From assembly GCA_030562195.1 (NCBI GenBank), contig JAUJPP010000005.1, positions 31,979,106 to 32,043,105 on the forward strand: DNA of 64,000 bases. The letters are read 5' to 3'. The position numbers were made by a program, and so were the translations under genes. Position 1 is the first letter of the stretch. Every line of letters begins with the position of its first letter. The notes below the pieces were generated by a model. That model had not been told where the DNA came from. It worked only from the letters and a program-made list of their open reading frames with translations, and did not search any database. Positions 12,801-21,600 of the stretch are shown piece after piece. The DNA comes from Nipponacmea schrenckii (lineage: Eukaryota; Mollusca; Gastropoda; Lottiidae).

Positions 12801-15800
12801 AAGAGTATGCTAATGACACTGTCCTGCCAAAAGTCCCCTCATTTGCACTCTGCATGATGTTACCCATATTACTACAGAAGAGTAGAAGACGTAAAACTAC
12901 ATTTTAAAATCAATTGTGGTCAGTTTATTTTGCTATCTCTGTTATGCATCTGCATGTATCAGTAACATTGCTTTACTAGGCGAATGCAACTCTGACCAAT
13001 GGTACGGCTATCAATGTAAATCATACAACAACCCCGATCGTTATGAGCATCTCACAAGTTGAAAAAATACCAATTATTCTCAACATTCCACCATTCACTG
13101 TATCCAAAGTCCAGTTTGATATCGACCTACCAATGTCATCTGCCTCAGCTTCTATGACTTTTAAAAGTCTACAGATTGTCGGAAGTGGCCAAAACCTTTG
13201 TCGATACGGATACACCGAGGACTACAAAATAACTGAACTATCCACCCATAGTACGACTCAGATAAATAAAGTCTTTGTGGATATGGGAATCGTCTCAAAC
13301 ATTGGTAAGGCTTCAATCTATAAAAACTATGACCCATCACAGTGTACTGTGGAAGGCCTCCATTATATCCAGCAAAAAGAAAGAAAAAAACACGACCGAG
13401 TTTAAATCCTCTTGTTTCATTCAGTCGAAATCTATTTTTATATGTCCATAGCTCATGAAAACTGGGACATTTGACTGTAAGTTAATACAATGCCATCAAA
13501 GACCACAGAACACTTTTTTTTATCATCTAGGATTAACTCACAAATTGGGCACCGCTGTTCCCGAAGATGATATTATTTACGCCGAGATTGAAGTTCAAAT
13601 GGCGGATAGTGACTCTAATGATCATGATGCAGAGATGTGGCTTGGGTTAGGAGCCAAGATCGCTTCGTTTATAATTGTCTCAGATCACAAAGTAAAGGTA
13701 AACAGAGACGGAACTGAAGTGCCAGTTTTTAACTTCACTGCTGCCTACGACTCCGTTAATTCCACAGAGTAAGCATTTTTTTTTTTAAATATTAAGCTCC
13801 AGAAAATGTGACACAATTATTTAGTTATGACTTTCAGATCTTTAGACAGATGGAAGACCAAAAAACATTTTGCATTTTTTTATTTGTTAATTACCAATCC
13901 TGTGTGCTGTTATATAGTGTAAAGTTTAATTAGACTAAACTTTTGGATGTGGATAACAGAATGAAAACCAGAATGAGAACCACTAATTGTATTTTTCTTA
14001 TAAATATGTGGTGCTTTTGTATCTTCAGTGTCTATGCCGAAATTGATATTGTACTGGAGCACGCTACGAACTCAACAGCAGAATACCAGAATACAGTTCT
14101 GAAATTTAATACTCCGCCTTATCTGGATTATAAAAATATCCCTGCTGCCAACCCTACAGCTCCCTCATATTCTGTAAATAATATCAATAACAATGCTATA
14201 GAGATCAATGTAAGTTGTCTATTTTTCTTTAAATTATCTTGTAATGTTATTCTTCTAAATGTATGTAACCACAGGGCAAACTAGTTCGTAGGGGTTGTTG
14301 CATGGCGCTGATAAGGCTTTTGAAATTCATGTCCCACACAACTAGTGTAGTCTGCATATCTATCACCTACTTTTTTCTGTTAATGGACTGCCGGAGTTGA
14401 TTCTCTATGCATTGCCTTAACAACATTCAGTATAATGGCGTTAAATTGGTTACACCAATGATCTGTATTCTTATAATGATTCTTTATAGTTGGGCAGATT
14501 CTTTTTCACTGATAAACTAGAGATGACAGTTGCTTTTGAAGTAAATTCCACCTATGGCGTTCCACCGGGAATTCTTACAACCGCAGCTATAACAGGCGTT
14601 GAAGTAATCTGTAATATGATAGAAAGAACTGTTCCAACATTCAGGAACGGTTCTGAGGAGTTCACATCTGGCTTTTTAACAGTGGATGGTGCTTACAAAA
14701 CTACTCCAAAAACATCAGGTAAACTTATTCAAATTATGGTTTTTGAAGAAGTGATACAAATCTTTGAAATATTTCATGGCGTGGCGACGCAAATATTTAT
14801 AAAGCAGATCAAACAAGCAAGGCTGCGAAGGAATCAGACATGCATAATAGACTTTAAAATTCTCACAATTCGGATTGGAGCCAAAAATGTGAATATCTTA
14901 TATTTTAAATAAGAGAGGACAAGGGACTTGAACGTCATACCTAATATTTCAGGAGCATCGTGCACAGCAGGAATTATTGCCAACATTAATCCTTGTCAGT
15001 TCTCCTCTTCCGGAGATGACATAGCTACTCCAGAAAAAGCTGTATATACTGGCACAGGTAGGAACATTTAAAAGAAACTATATCTACTTATTAGCAAGCT
15101 GGTATGGTAACAATAAGAATTAATGACTATATCAAAGTCACTTATGGACACGAAGATCAATGATATAAAACAGGCGTTTTCCTTTTTTTTTTTTATTATA
15201 GGATGGGTTCCACCAGTACGAGAAGGAAAGATTGGAAAGCTTCGTTATTTACAATATGATTTTGGAGAAAGGGTATCTTTAACTCAAATAGAATATAAAC
15301 ATACAAAACCTGATAAAATAAGTAAAATACAACTGCGCTATAGTAATGATGGGAAATCATTTTTGGATGGCGAACTGGTAGGTTACCCCTATTACCTTGA
15401 GTTATTATTTTCTGGTCCTGGCATTTTCTGGATTGGTGTGTACATGGCGATAAGAAATCTAGTCCCCAGAGCAGAGAACTTTCAGATGCTTTAGTGAGAT
15501 ACAGCATACTTCGAACATAGATGAGAAGAAATATTTTCCTTGATTTACATTGTTATGCTCAATTTGTATTATATTTTCAAGCTGACCATAGGAACAACAG
15601 ACGGATCTGTATCAGTTAACAGTGTATTGAAATACAAGGTCCTGCGCCTTTACATTGATGATACAACTGCTGAACAAGAGGTTGGACTTGCAGTTCAGTT
15701 TACAGGTTGTTATGTGGACACCACACCAACAGTGTTTACATGCCCAACACCACCAACAATTCCAGTGGGTGAGTTATGCTTGATTGTTTAAAGGGTGTTA

Positions 15801-17174
15801 TTAGTATTAATAACAGCGAAGCGAATTTTGTCAATAGATCAAAGAGGGCTAAACATAATCAGTTTCCTGCAATTTAATAATGATAGCATTTCAAGTTTAT
15901 TGGCCGCTCATCAAGGTGGAATTCACCCCTTAGACTATAAAAGGTCCATTGATCTTTCTCCGTTGCGAAGACAATCAGTTTGAACGCAATGAACTACATG
16001 ACTAGAACAGAATAAAAAAAGGTGATTTCATATTATGTATACGTATATTTCCGATGTTTTGTGTAATGTGTTTTTTTTTTTTAGAGTATGGCCGGCGATC
16101 TTTTGTTGCGGATGCGACCCATGTATATGTGTGTGATGGTTCACCAGGAAAGTAAGTCTAATTTAACTATGATTTAATAGTATGCGTATGTAACACCGTT
16201 CACAAAAGAGATTTTATTTTCCAGGGTATAAGGCAGAATACTTTTAACAACATCAAAGAAATTGCTGTTTCAGCATTAAAATCACAAAAAAACAGCAGTA
16301 TAGTAAAAATTTAATTATAAAATGCTTTACACACCATGATGTAACTAAAAAAATTAACTGAATCTAATTTTACAGGAGAAGTGAAATCGATACAATGTGT
16401 TTTGCATCTCCGGATGGAAACAAATGGAAAGGTAGGATGAATTATCAGAAATTCGTTTGCGCTCCCAAATGTGTCAGTGAATTTGTGGCTAAATGCCAAT
16501 AGCAAGTATTCAGGTCCACAATACGTAAAAGGTTTTAACTTAGTATCCGGTTGAATAAGAGTCTTAAGTTTGAAAAAAAATTATAAAATAGTGAAAATTA
16601 GAAGATAGCGGACTGATTAGTTTCTTTAAATACTATTATTCCTTGTTCCAGCTCTGGATAAAAGAGTGTCGTGTATGGTGGGCCACAATCTAGATCCTAA
16701 AGGAGATGAAAGACTTTACGCTTTGTCTTACAACTACCAATACATGACATCCAATGACAAGGGAGACACTTGGAAAGTGGTTGAAAAGAACCATGTTGAC
16801 GAAGTCAAGATGATGAGTACATATACTCAAGCTGTGAAAGTCCCATGGACTAGAACACCAGCCGATATAAATAAATCTCTTTTAACCTGGCAAAGTGAGT
16901 AATTAAATAACACTTGAATTTTGATAGAAACAAAGCTTTTCGTTTTTCTGGTAAAATCAATATAAACTAGAACACAAATTGTGGTGAAAAGCATTTCAAA
17001 ATATGAAAGAGTAAGTGTACCGAAACAGATTCGTTTCAATCAACTTTTGTGTAAAAATTGTTATAGTCAGTATTTGAGTGCTTAGTTTACTCTATCATTT
17101 CAGGTGCTTACGAAGGAATGAGTCCTGCAGGTGCATTTGTAAATAAATTTCAATGGGATACATGCTGTCCATAA
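3747..17174 (+). CDS. Large modular secreted/matrix protein: EGF, cadherin-like, 7-8 tandem novel modules, F5/8C, Cys-rich tail (5' partial)
   Basis: A spliced gene whose exons I read as 3747-3829, 4122-4549, 5127-5399, 5801-6010, 6195-6504, 6810-6991, 7338-7838, 8012-8268, 9501-9743, 9902-10199, 11336-11529, 11751-12013, 12163-12253, 12452-12613, 12980-13304, 13531-13768, 14029-14209, 14490-14718, 14953-15057, 15202-15377, 15582-15768, 16085-16151, 16376-16431, 16652-16894 and 17104-17174 (stop TAA). All introns are GT-AG, and phases agree throughout except for one single-base break near 9,556. The sum is about 5.37 kb, roughly 1,790 residues, with the N-terminus missing. EGF, cadherin-like and discoidin-like parts, many N-glycosylation sites and no transmembrane segment at the C-terminus argue for an extracellular protein, perhaps in matrix or mucus; that role is inference. 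AATAAA occurs at 17516. The gene converges on the HDAC6-like gene, with stops 1.39 kb apart. Confidence 0.8.
4122..4549 (+). CDS. Cadherin-like domain exon
   Basis: About 142 codons. The order of motifs is that of a cadherin repeat: a Y-R-E-N-E-L-V-Y-V-A-S-A-Y-D-K-D-S-D block (A-strand plus Ca-binding D-x-D), then I-T-Y-G-I, then NEDNTFTIEPTLGIIRLNG (F-x-I-x-x-x-x-G-x-I), then L-I-L-S-A-R-N-A at the end. An inserted C-N-D-V-P-S-C-P-C loop is unusual for classical cadherins. There are two possible donors: after 4549, or nine bases earlier after 4540. Both leave phase 0, so three residues may be optional. A cadherin-like or Ig-like fold is established family knowledge; Ca2+ binding is inferred. 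Confidence 0.65.
5127..6010 (+). CDS. Module 1 of the tandem extracellular repeat (exons 5127-5399 and 5801-6010)
   Basis: Two phase-0 exons encode one copy of the repeating module. The first half carries P-G-Q-R-V-G, then L-F-A-P-D-N-N-S-I, then M-L-C-D-V-R-I-D-S-I-G-D-N. The second half opens with D-F-G-N-V-T-N-N and ends with V-S-A-G-A-E-Y-N-D-E-N-E-V-W-V-G-Q and S-D at the module boundary. The second conserved cysteine seen in other modules (after G-x-N-x-x) is absent here. The donors are GTACGT and GTAAGT. I do not recognise the family; a beta-sandwich is likely from the alternating hydrophobic pattern. Confidence 0.7.
6195..6991 (+). CDS. Module 2 of the tandem repeat (exons 6195-6504 and 6810-6991)
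   Basis: This copy has V-G-E-S-G, then F-A-P-L-N-D-T-S-I-M-S-V-C-G-I-Q-I-E-E-V-G-V-N-Y-Q-C, then D-I-G-M-A-T-N-K-G. The intron falls in phase 1 exactly after A-T-N-K-G, and the equivalent site is used in modules 5 and 7. The second exon has I-W-C-G-Q, where other modules have W-V-G-Q or W-I-G-Q, then ends phase 0 at A-D. An alternative acceptor about 40 bases upstream (after 6152) exists; I chose the one that best fits the module start. Confidence 0.7.
7338..7838 (+). CDS. Module 3 of the tandem repeat (single uninterrupted exon)
   Basis: One 501-base, phase 0-0 exon holds a complete 167-residue module. It has A-R-S-P-L-D-G, then Q-V-C-A-L-I-F-V-R-A-G-E-N-M-P-C, then T-L-D-L-G-V-L-T-N-V-G, then a closing strand region. 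It is the only copy without an internal intron. The usual G-x-x-Y-x-N-x-x-x-W-x-G-Q end is degenerate here (L-I-S-G-S-G-T-R-Y-S-L). The acceptor follows TATATTGCAG and the donor is GTAAGT. Confidence 0.75.
8012..9743 (+). CDS. Module 4 of the tandem repeat, with a one-base frame break (exons 8012-8268 and 9501-9743)
   Basis: Exon 1 has R-I-G-E-A-V, then F-I-A-P-N-S-S-D-S-A-I-V-S-I-C and I-G-K-N-T-P-C. Exon 2 starts in phase with T-L-E-L-G-S-I-C-N (to about 9,555), but this frame then meets TAG at 9594-9596. The downstream part, E-V-K-D-V-E-T-E-D then L-S-A-G-S-M-Y-T-N-E-K-M-W-I-G-Q, is in another frame that runs cleanly from 9558 to the donor at 9744 and stays in phase with exon 9902. Alignment with module 1 needs only about one extra base in the T run at 9555-9557. 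This is either a real frameshift or a homopolymer assembly error. Confidence 0.65.
8426..9420. repeat. 995-bp inverted-repeat (foldback) element inside the module 4 intron
   Basis: The left arm starting at TATGGAGTTG (8426) and the right arm ending at CAACTCCATA (9420) are reverse complements over about 375 bases, with scattered mismatches, around a ~220 bp centre. Arm landmarks include GAGTTCGGGCAAGTATG (mirrored near 9,100-9,115) and ACGGAAATTTACGACTATTAAATGAGA (mirrored near 9,044-9,070). It carries no transposase. Most likely a MITE or foldback transposon. A clear target duplication was not found. Confidence 0.85.
9902..11529 (+). CDS. Module 5 of the tandem repeat (exons 9902-10199 and 11336-11529)
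   Basis: The first exon has F-C-S-I-K-I-K-A-V-G-N-N-M-P-C, then L-T-V-G-P-V-T-N-V-G, and ends phase 1 after T-N-V-G, the same place as modules 2 and 7. The second exon (D-I-A-D-N-T-T-G...) is more divergent, lacks W-x-G-Q, and ends phase 0. The 1.1 kb intron between them holds a SINE tail and a tRNA-derived SINE. Confidence 0.7.
10475..10552 (+). repeat. SINE tail fragment
   Basis: The segment around GAACCTAAGTTGTTATCCTTG followed by a (TTTC)n run also occurs at 55,525-55,585, where it ends a longer tRNA-like SINE. It is therefore read as the 3' part of a dispersed SINE in the intron. Confidence 0.5.
10712..11080 (-). repeat. tRNA-derived SINE in intron
   Basis: Read on the minus strand, the element starts at 11080 with a tRNA-like head. 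It has box A-like TGGCTCAGCGGGTTAGACGC, an anticodon-arm-like stretch, and box B-like GGTTCAATACC. A ~290 bp unrelated body follows, ending near an A-rich tract at 10,712. A partial copy of the same head and body junction lies near 32,575-32,645. The body and poor tRNA folding argue against a functional tRNA gene. Confidence 0.65.
11751..12613 (+). CDS. Module 6 of the tandem repeat (exons 11751-12013, 12163-12253, 12452-12613)
   Basis: Three exons. The first ends in phase 2 after G-E-N-L-G-C-V-S-Q. The second is a 91-base exon with D-I-G-T-V-N-L-G-Y-V-C-N-T-G. The third has L-S-A-A-V-N-F-N-D-E-Q-I-F-I-A-Q, a variant of the terminal G-x-x-Y-x-N-x-x-x-W-x-G-Q motif. The extra intron and phase differ from modules 2, 5 and 7. 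All junctions are GT-AG and frame-consistent. Confidence 0.7.
12980..13768 (+). CDS. Module 7 of the tandem repeat (exons 12980-13304 and 13531-13768)
   Basis: The first exon has I-V-G-S-G-Q-N-L-C and V-D-M-G-I-V-S-N-I-G, ending phase 1 at the conserved intron site. The second exon has A-E-M-W-L-G-L-G-A-K, the counterpart of the W-x-G-Q motif, followed by a linker that ends phase 2. Early cysteines are partly lost, so this copy is divergent. Confidence 0.65.
14029..14718 (+). CDS. Divergent module 8 / pre-discoidin region (exons 14029-14209 and 14490-14718)
   Basis: The first exon begins V-Y-A-E-I-D-I-V-L-E-H-A and is rich in N-x-S/T sites. The second begins L-G-R-F-F-F-T-D-K-L-E-M-T-V and contains G-V-E-V-I-C-N-M. 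Length and strand pattern resemble the tandem modules, but the signature motifs are weak. It ends phase 1 into the discoidin-like exons. Confidence 0.55.
14953..15768 (+). CDS. F5/8 type C (discoidin)-like domain (exons 14953-15057, 15202-15377, 15582-15768)
   Basis: Motifs appear in family order. A-S-S-S-type start (I-N-P-C-Q-F-S-S-S-G-D-D), then T-G-T-G-W-V-P-P, then Y-L-Q-Y-D-F-G (the L-Q-x-D-L/F-G strand), then K-I-Q-L-R-Y-S-N-D-G-K-S-F, then V-L-R-L-Y-I-D (the V-R-I-x-P strand), ending in Q-F-T-G-C-Y-V. This is the beta-barrel that binds glycans or phospholipids in discoidin and coagulation-factor relatives. The ligand here is unknown. About 155 residues, normal for the family. Confidence 0.8.
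16085..17174 (+). CDS. Cys-containing C-terminal region with Asp-box-like motif (exons 16085-16151, 16376-16431, 16652-16894, 17104-17174)
   Basis: Four short exons after the discoidin-like domain. Visible features are C-D-G-S-P-G, M-C-F-A-S-P-D-G-N-K-W, then T-S-N-D-K-G-D-T-W, which matches the Asp-box pattern S-x-D-x-G-x-T-W known from sialidase/BNR repeats, and a terminal D-T-C-C-P before TAA at 17172-17174. One Asp-box does not make a sialidase. I read this as an unnamed disulphide-bonded tail. There is no transmembrane helix or GPI-like hydrophobic end. Confidence 0.65.
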
Positions 17175-18560
17175 TCTACAGTTGAAACCTTAGACCAAGA
17201 AAATAACATAATTTTTTATCAAGTTGTTAATCATAATACTGCTTTAGTTGTTGTTTATTAACTGATTTCACATTTTAAAAATTACTGCATATACTTTCAA
17301 AATATTGCTTTTTTTTGTCTTAGAATCGCTATTTTACATACATCTAAATTACCATGAGCGTTTCTTTTGAAAATATTCAATATAGAAAACAAAGATTGAC
17401 TGAAGTGATATTGTTCTGAATTTGAAATAATTTGCTGAAAGTAAACACAGGAATAATTAAAATTTTATTTGTAATTACTAACCTGAAATATAATCATTTA
17501 TTAAAAACAAAGGCCAATAAAAGGTCAGCTTTGATAATAATAGAATAATATATTTAAACAAATAAATAAACTATGGATGTGATAAAAAATTTGAACAACT
17601 CTATTAACTAGAATAAAGATTATTACATTGATCCTTGAATGTACAAGAGAATGATATATTATTAACAGATATTATCAATACAGTTATAATAAACTAAAAC
17701 TTTTAAAAAATTTGGTTATCTGGTATGCATGTTAACAATAGATGAATTTGTTTTTGAGTATCACTATGAATAAAGAGATATACCATCAAACTGAAGTTCA
17801 GCAAGTGCTAATAACTGTATTACTACAAAAACTTAGAGGAAATTTCTTTGATATAGGGTTGAAGGCAGTTGAAGGCATCTTTATAAGTTCTGGTCACTGG
17901 ATAAATATTTTGATGTTCTGAGATTTTTTTGATCTTTTTCACGTTTTAGATTTTCTCTTGTGAATCTTACTGCTGTAATTGAAATTCTGTGATATAACTT
18001 CAAGCCGTCCCATTGTAAGTAAAAACTGACTGAGTTATTACTTATTTATTAATGTTAATATTTGTTATTTGTCATATTTAATAAAGGTGTTTTCCAGCTC
18101 ATAATGTGTTAACTAAACCGTTCTGCATTCAGACAATAACATAAGGTGGATTGCATCCAAATAAGAAATAAATTGTTCACTTAAGAGTATGGTTGTCATA
18201 CACTCCAACTGTCGATATTGTTTGGAAGAAATTGAATGAATCCCTCCATAACCCTTCTGTGTTTCTGTCTTTGCTAAAGATGTTTTTGTTATGACTCAAC
18301 AGTTTCTTCACCTGAACACTAGCTTTTAAAAGGAAAAAAACGCTTAAGAAAAAAATATGACATAACGGCTATATGACATTGTACAAAGTGATTTATTTGA
18401 AATTTAATTGCTAAATGAGACTGTACCAACACAAGCCAGAAATGAAATAAATCTGGATTAATCACAAATTATCCTAATTTTCAGTAATTGGTTGATATGT
18501 TTGTATTAATTTGATCTGTAAATCATACAAAAATATTCCACAAAGCACAATTAATAAACA
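17175..18560. other. Convergent intergenic region with 3' UTRs
   Basis: Lies between the two stop codons of convergent genes. AATAAA on + at 17516-17521 (again near 17562) could end the modular gene. TTTATT at 18392-18397 is AATAAA on the minus strand, about 165 bases past the HDAC6-like stop. Nothing else is seen. Confidence 0.55.
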
Positions 18561-18623
18561 TCAAGAATGTATTTCTTCACCAAATTTGTCTCTGTGAGCT
18601 GCATTTTTCATTTGATAAACAAT
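18561..18623 (-). CDS. HDAC6: HDAC6-like last exon
   Basis: Twenty codons plus TGA reading IVYQMKNAAHRDKFGEEIHS. The acceptor follows AATTTTTTTCAG and phase 0 matches the previous exon. The A-H-x-x-K-F-G-E string is the HDAC6 C-terminal signature. The acceptor lies about 60-75 bases from the edge of the minisatellite array. Confidence 0.8.
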   Translation of the reverse strand: MVYQMKNAAHRDKFGEEIHS

Positions 18624-21600
18624 CTGAAAAAAATTATATCAAGAACATTAGTGTGTGCCACAATGTGCACTACCTTAGCCTAAATTTTAATAACTACTTA
18701 CACAATAGTCTTACCTAATAGTCAATATAACTACTTCCTCTAGTCTTACCTCATTGTTTACATAACTTTTTCACCCATTCTTACCTAATTGTCTTTATAA
18801 CTACTTCCCTCAGTTTTACCTAATTGTCTATATAACTTCTACACCTAGTTTTACTTAATTGTCTATATAAATACTTCTCCTAGTCTTGCCTAACTGTCAA
18901 TATAACTTCTTCTAGTCTTACCTTATTGTTTACATAACTTTTTCACCCATTCTTACCTAATTTACACCCAGTCTTACCTAATCGTCTATATAACTAATTC
19001 CTCTAGTCTTACCTTATAACTACTCTCCTTAGTTTTACCTAATTGTCAATATATCTTCTTCCCCTAGTCTTACCTAATTGTCTATATAACTACTTCACTT
19101 AGTCTTACCTTATTGTCAATGTAACTTCTTCCCCTAGTCTTACCTAATTGTTAATATAACTACTTCCTTAGTCTTACCTTATTGTAAATATAACTACTTT
19201 CCCTAGTCTTGTCTATATAACTACTTCACTTAGTCTTACCTAATTGTCAATATAACTACTTCCCCTAGTCTTACCTAATTGTCTATATAACTTCTTCACT
19301 TAGTCTTACCTTATTGTCTAATAACTTCTTCACCCTAGTCTTACCTAATTGTAATATATCTTCTTCCCTAGTCTTACCTAATTGTCTATATAACTTCTTC
19401 ACTTAGTCTTACCTCATTGTCAATATAACTACTTCCTCCTAGTCTTTACCTCAATTGTCAATATAACTTTTTCACTTAGTCTTACCTTATTGTCAATATC
19501 ACTTCTTCCCCTAGTCCTATTTAATTGTCTATATAACTTCTACACCCAGTTTTACCTAATTGCCTATATAACTACTTCCTTAGTCTTACCTAATTGTCAA
19601 TATAACTACTTCCCCTAGTCTTACCTACTTGTCTAAATAACTACTTCCCCTAGTCTTGTCTAATTGTCAATATAACTACTTCCTCTAGTCTTACCTAATT
19701 GTCAATATAATAACTTCCTTAGTCTTACCTAATTGTCAATATAACTACTTCACTTAGTCTTACCTCATTGTCAATATAACTTCTTCCCCGAGTCTTACCT
19801 AATTGTCTATATTACTACTTCCCCTAGTCTTACCTCATGCCAATATAACTTCTTCCCCTAGTCTTACCTAATTGTCTATATAACTTCTTCACCTAGTTTT
19901 ACCTAATTGTCAATATAACTACTTCCCCCATTATTACCTCATTATCTATATAATTATTACCCCTAGTCCTACCTCATTGTCAATATAACTTCTTCCCCCA
20001 GTCTTACCTAATTGTCTATATTACTACTTCCCCCATTATTACCTCATTATCTATATAATTATTACCCCCAGTCTTATCTAATTGTCAATATAACTACTTC
20101 CCCTAGTCTTGCCTGAATTTCTAAATAACTTCTTTCCCTAGTCTGACCTCAATGTCAATATAACTACGTCCCCTAGTCTTGCCTAACTGCCAATATAACT
20201 ACCTCCTCTAGTCTTACCTTATTGTCAATATAACTTCTTCCCCCAGTCTTACCTAATTGTCTATATTACTACTTCCCCTAGTCTTACCTAATTGTCTATA
20301 TAACTACTTCCCCTAGTCCTACCTCATTGTCTATATAACTACTTCCCCTAGTTGTACCTTATTGTCAATATAACTACTTCCTTAGTCTTACCTAATTGTC
20401 TATATAACTACTTCACTTAGTCTTACCTCATTGTCAATATAACTACTTCACTTAGTCTTACCTCATTGTCAATATAACTTCTTCCTCTAGTCTTACCTTA
20501 TTGTCAATATAACTACTTTCTTAGTCTTACCTAATTATCAATATAACTACTTCCCCTAGTCTTACCTAATTGTCAATATAACTACTTCCCTTAGTCTTAC
20601 CTAATTGTCAATATAACTACTTCCCCTAGTCTTACCTAATTGTCAATATAACTACTTCCCCTAGTCTTACCTAATTGTCTATATATTTACTTCCCCTAGA
20701 CTTACCTAATTGTCAATATAACTACTTCCCCTAGTCGTACCTTATTGTCTATATATTTACTTCCCCTAGACTTACCTCATTGTCGATATAACTACTTCCC
20801 CTAGTCGTACCTTATTGTCTATATATTTACTTCCCCTAGACTTACCTAATTGTCAATATAACTACTTCCCCTAGTCGTACCTTATTGTCTATATATTTAC
20901 TTCCCCTAGACTTACCTCATTGTCAATATAACTACTTCCCCTAGTCTTACCTAATTGTCAATATAACTACTTCCCCTAGTCTTACCTAATTGTCAATATA
21001 ACTACTTCCCCTAGTCTTACCTAATTGTCTATATAACTTCTTCACCTAGCCTAATAGTCAATAAAACTACTAAATTTATATATATATAAATGAAGTCTTT
21101 TGAATGTTTCTGAAAAAATTACCACAGTTCCTTATATGTTTTAGCATTTCAATATCACAGTAGAAAACTTGAATATATACAATTATATTTTAAAGATCTA
21201 GTCTTCTTGGTGGTCTGCTTACTCTTCCGGAGCGGGTTTGTATACTTGGTTCAGTATTGGTGGAACGGTTATTATTTTCTGGACCTTCAATCTGTATTTT
21301 GGTAGTAGGCTTTGGTAATTGGTTTGGTGAATTGGTCTGTGGTACTATTATCTCTGGTTCTTCTGGACTTTCGAACTTTACTCGTTTATTTCCTCGTTCC
21401 TTCAAAAATGTCCTATTTCTTCGAACAATATGACCATTAGGTAATTCAATTTTATATGACCTGACTCCAAGTCTTTCTTCCACTACTGCAGGTCCCCATT
21501 TAAGTGTTTTCGGGTTTTGCACGTTGACATATTGACCAGAAGTTAGAGGGCATAGTGGTCTTACGTGTCTATCATGGTATTTCTTCTGACTTTCTTGTCT

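Noticed and set aside
18665..21060. CRISPR-like array (35-bp repeats)
   Set aside because: The units are contiguous with no unique spacers, the sequence is eukaryotic intron, and the unit equals an exon/donor junction.
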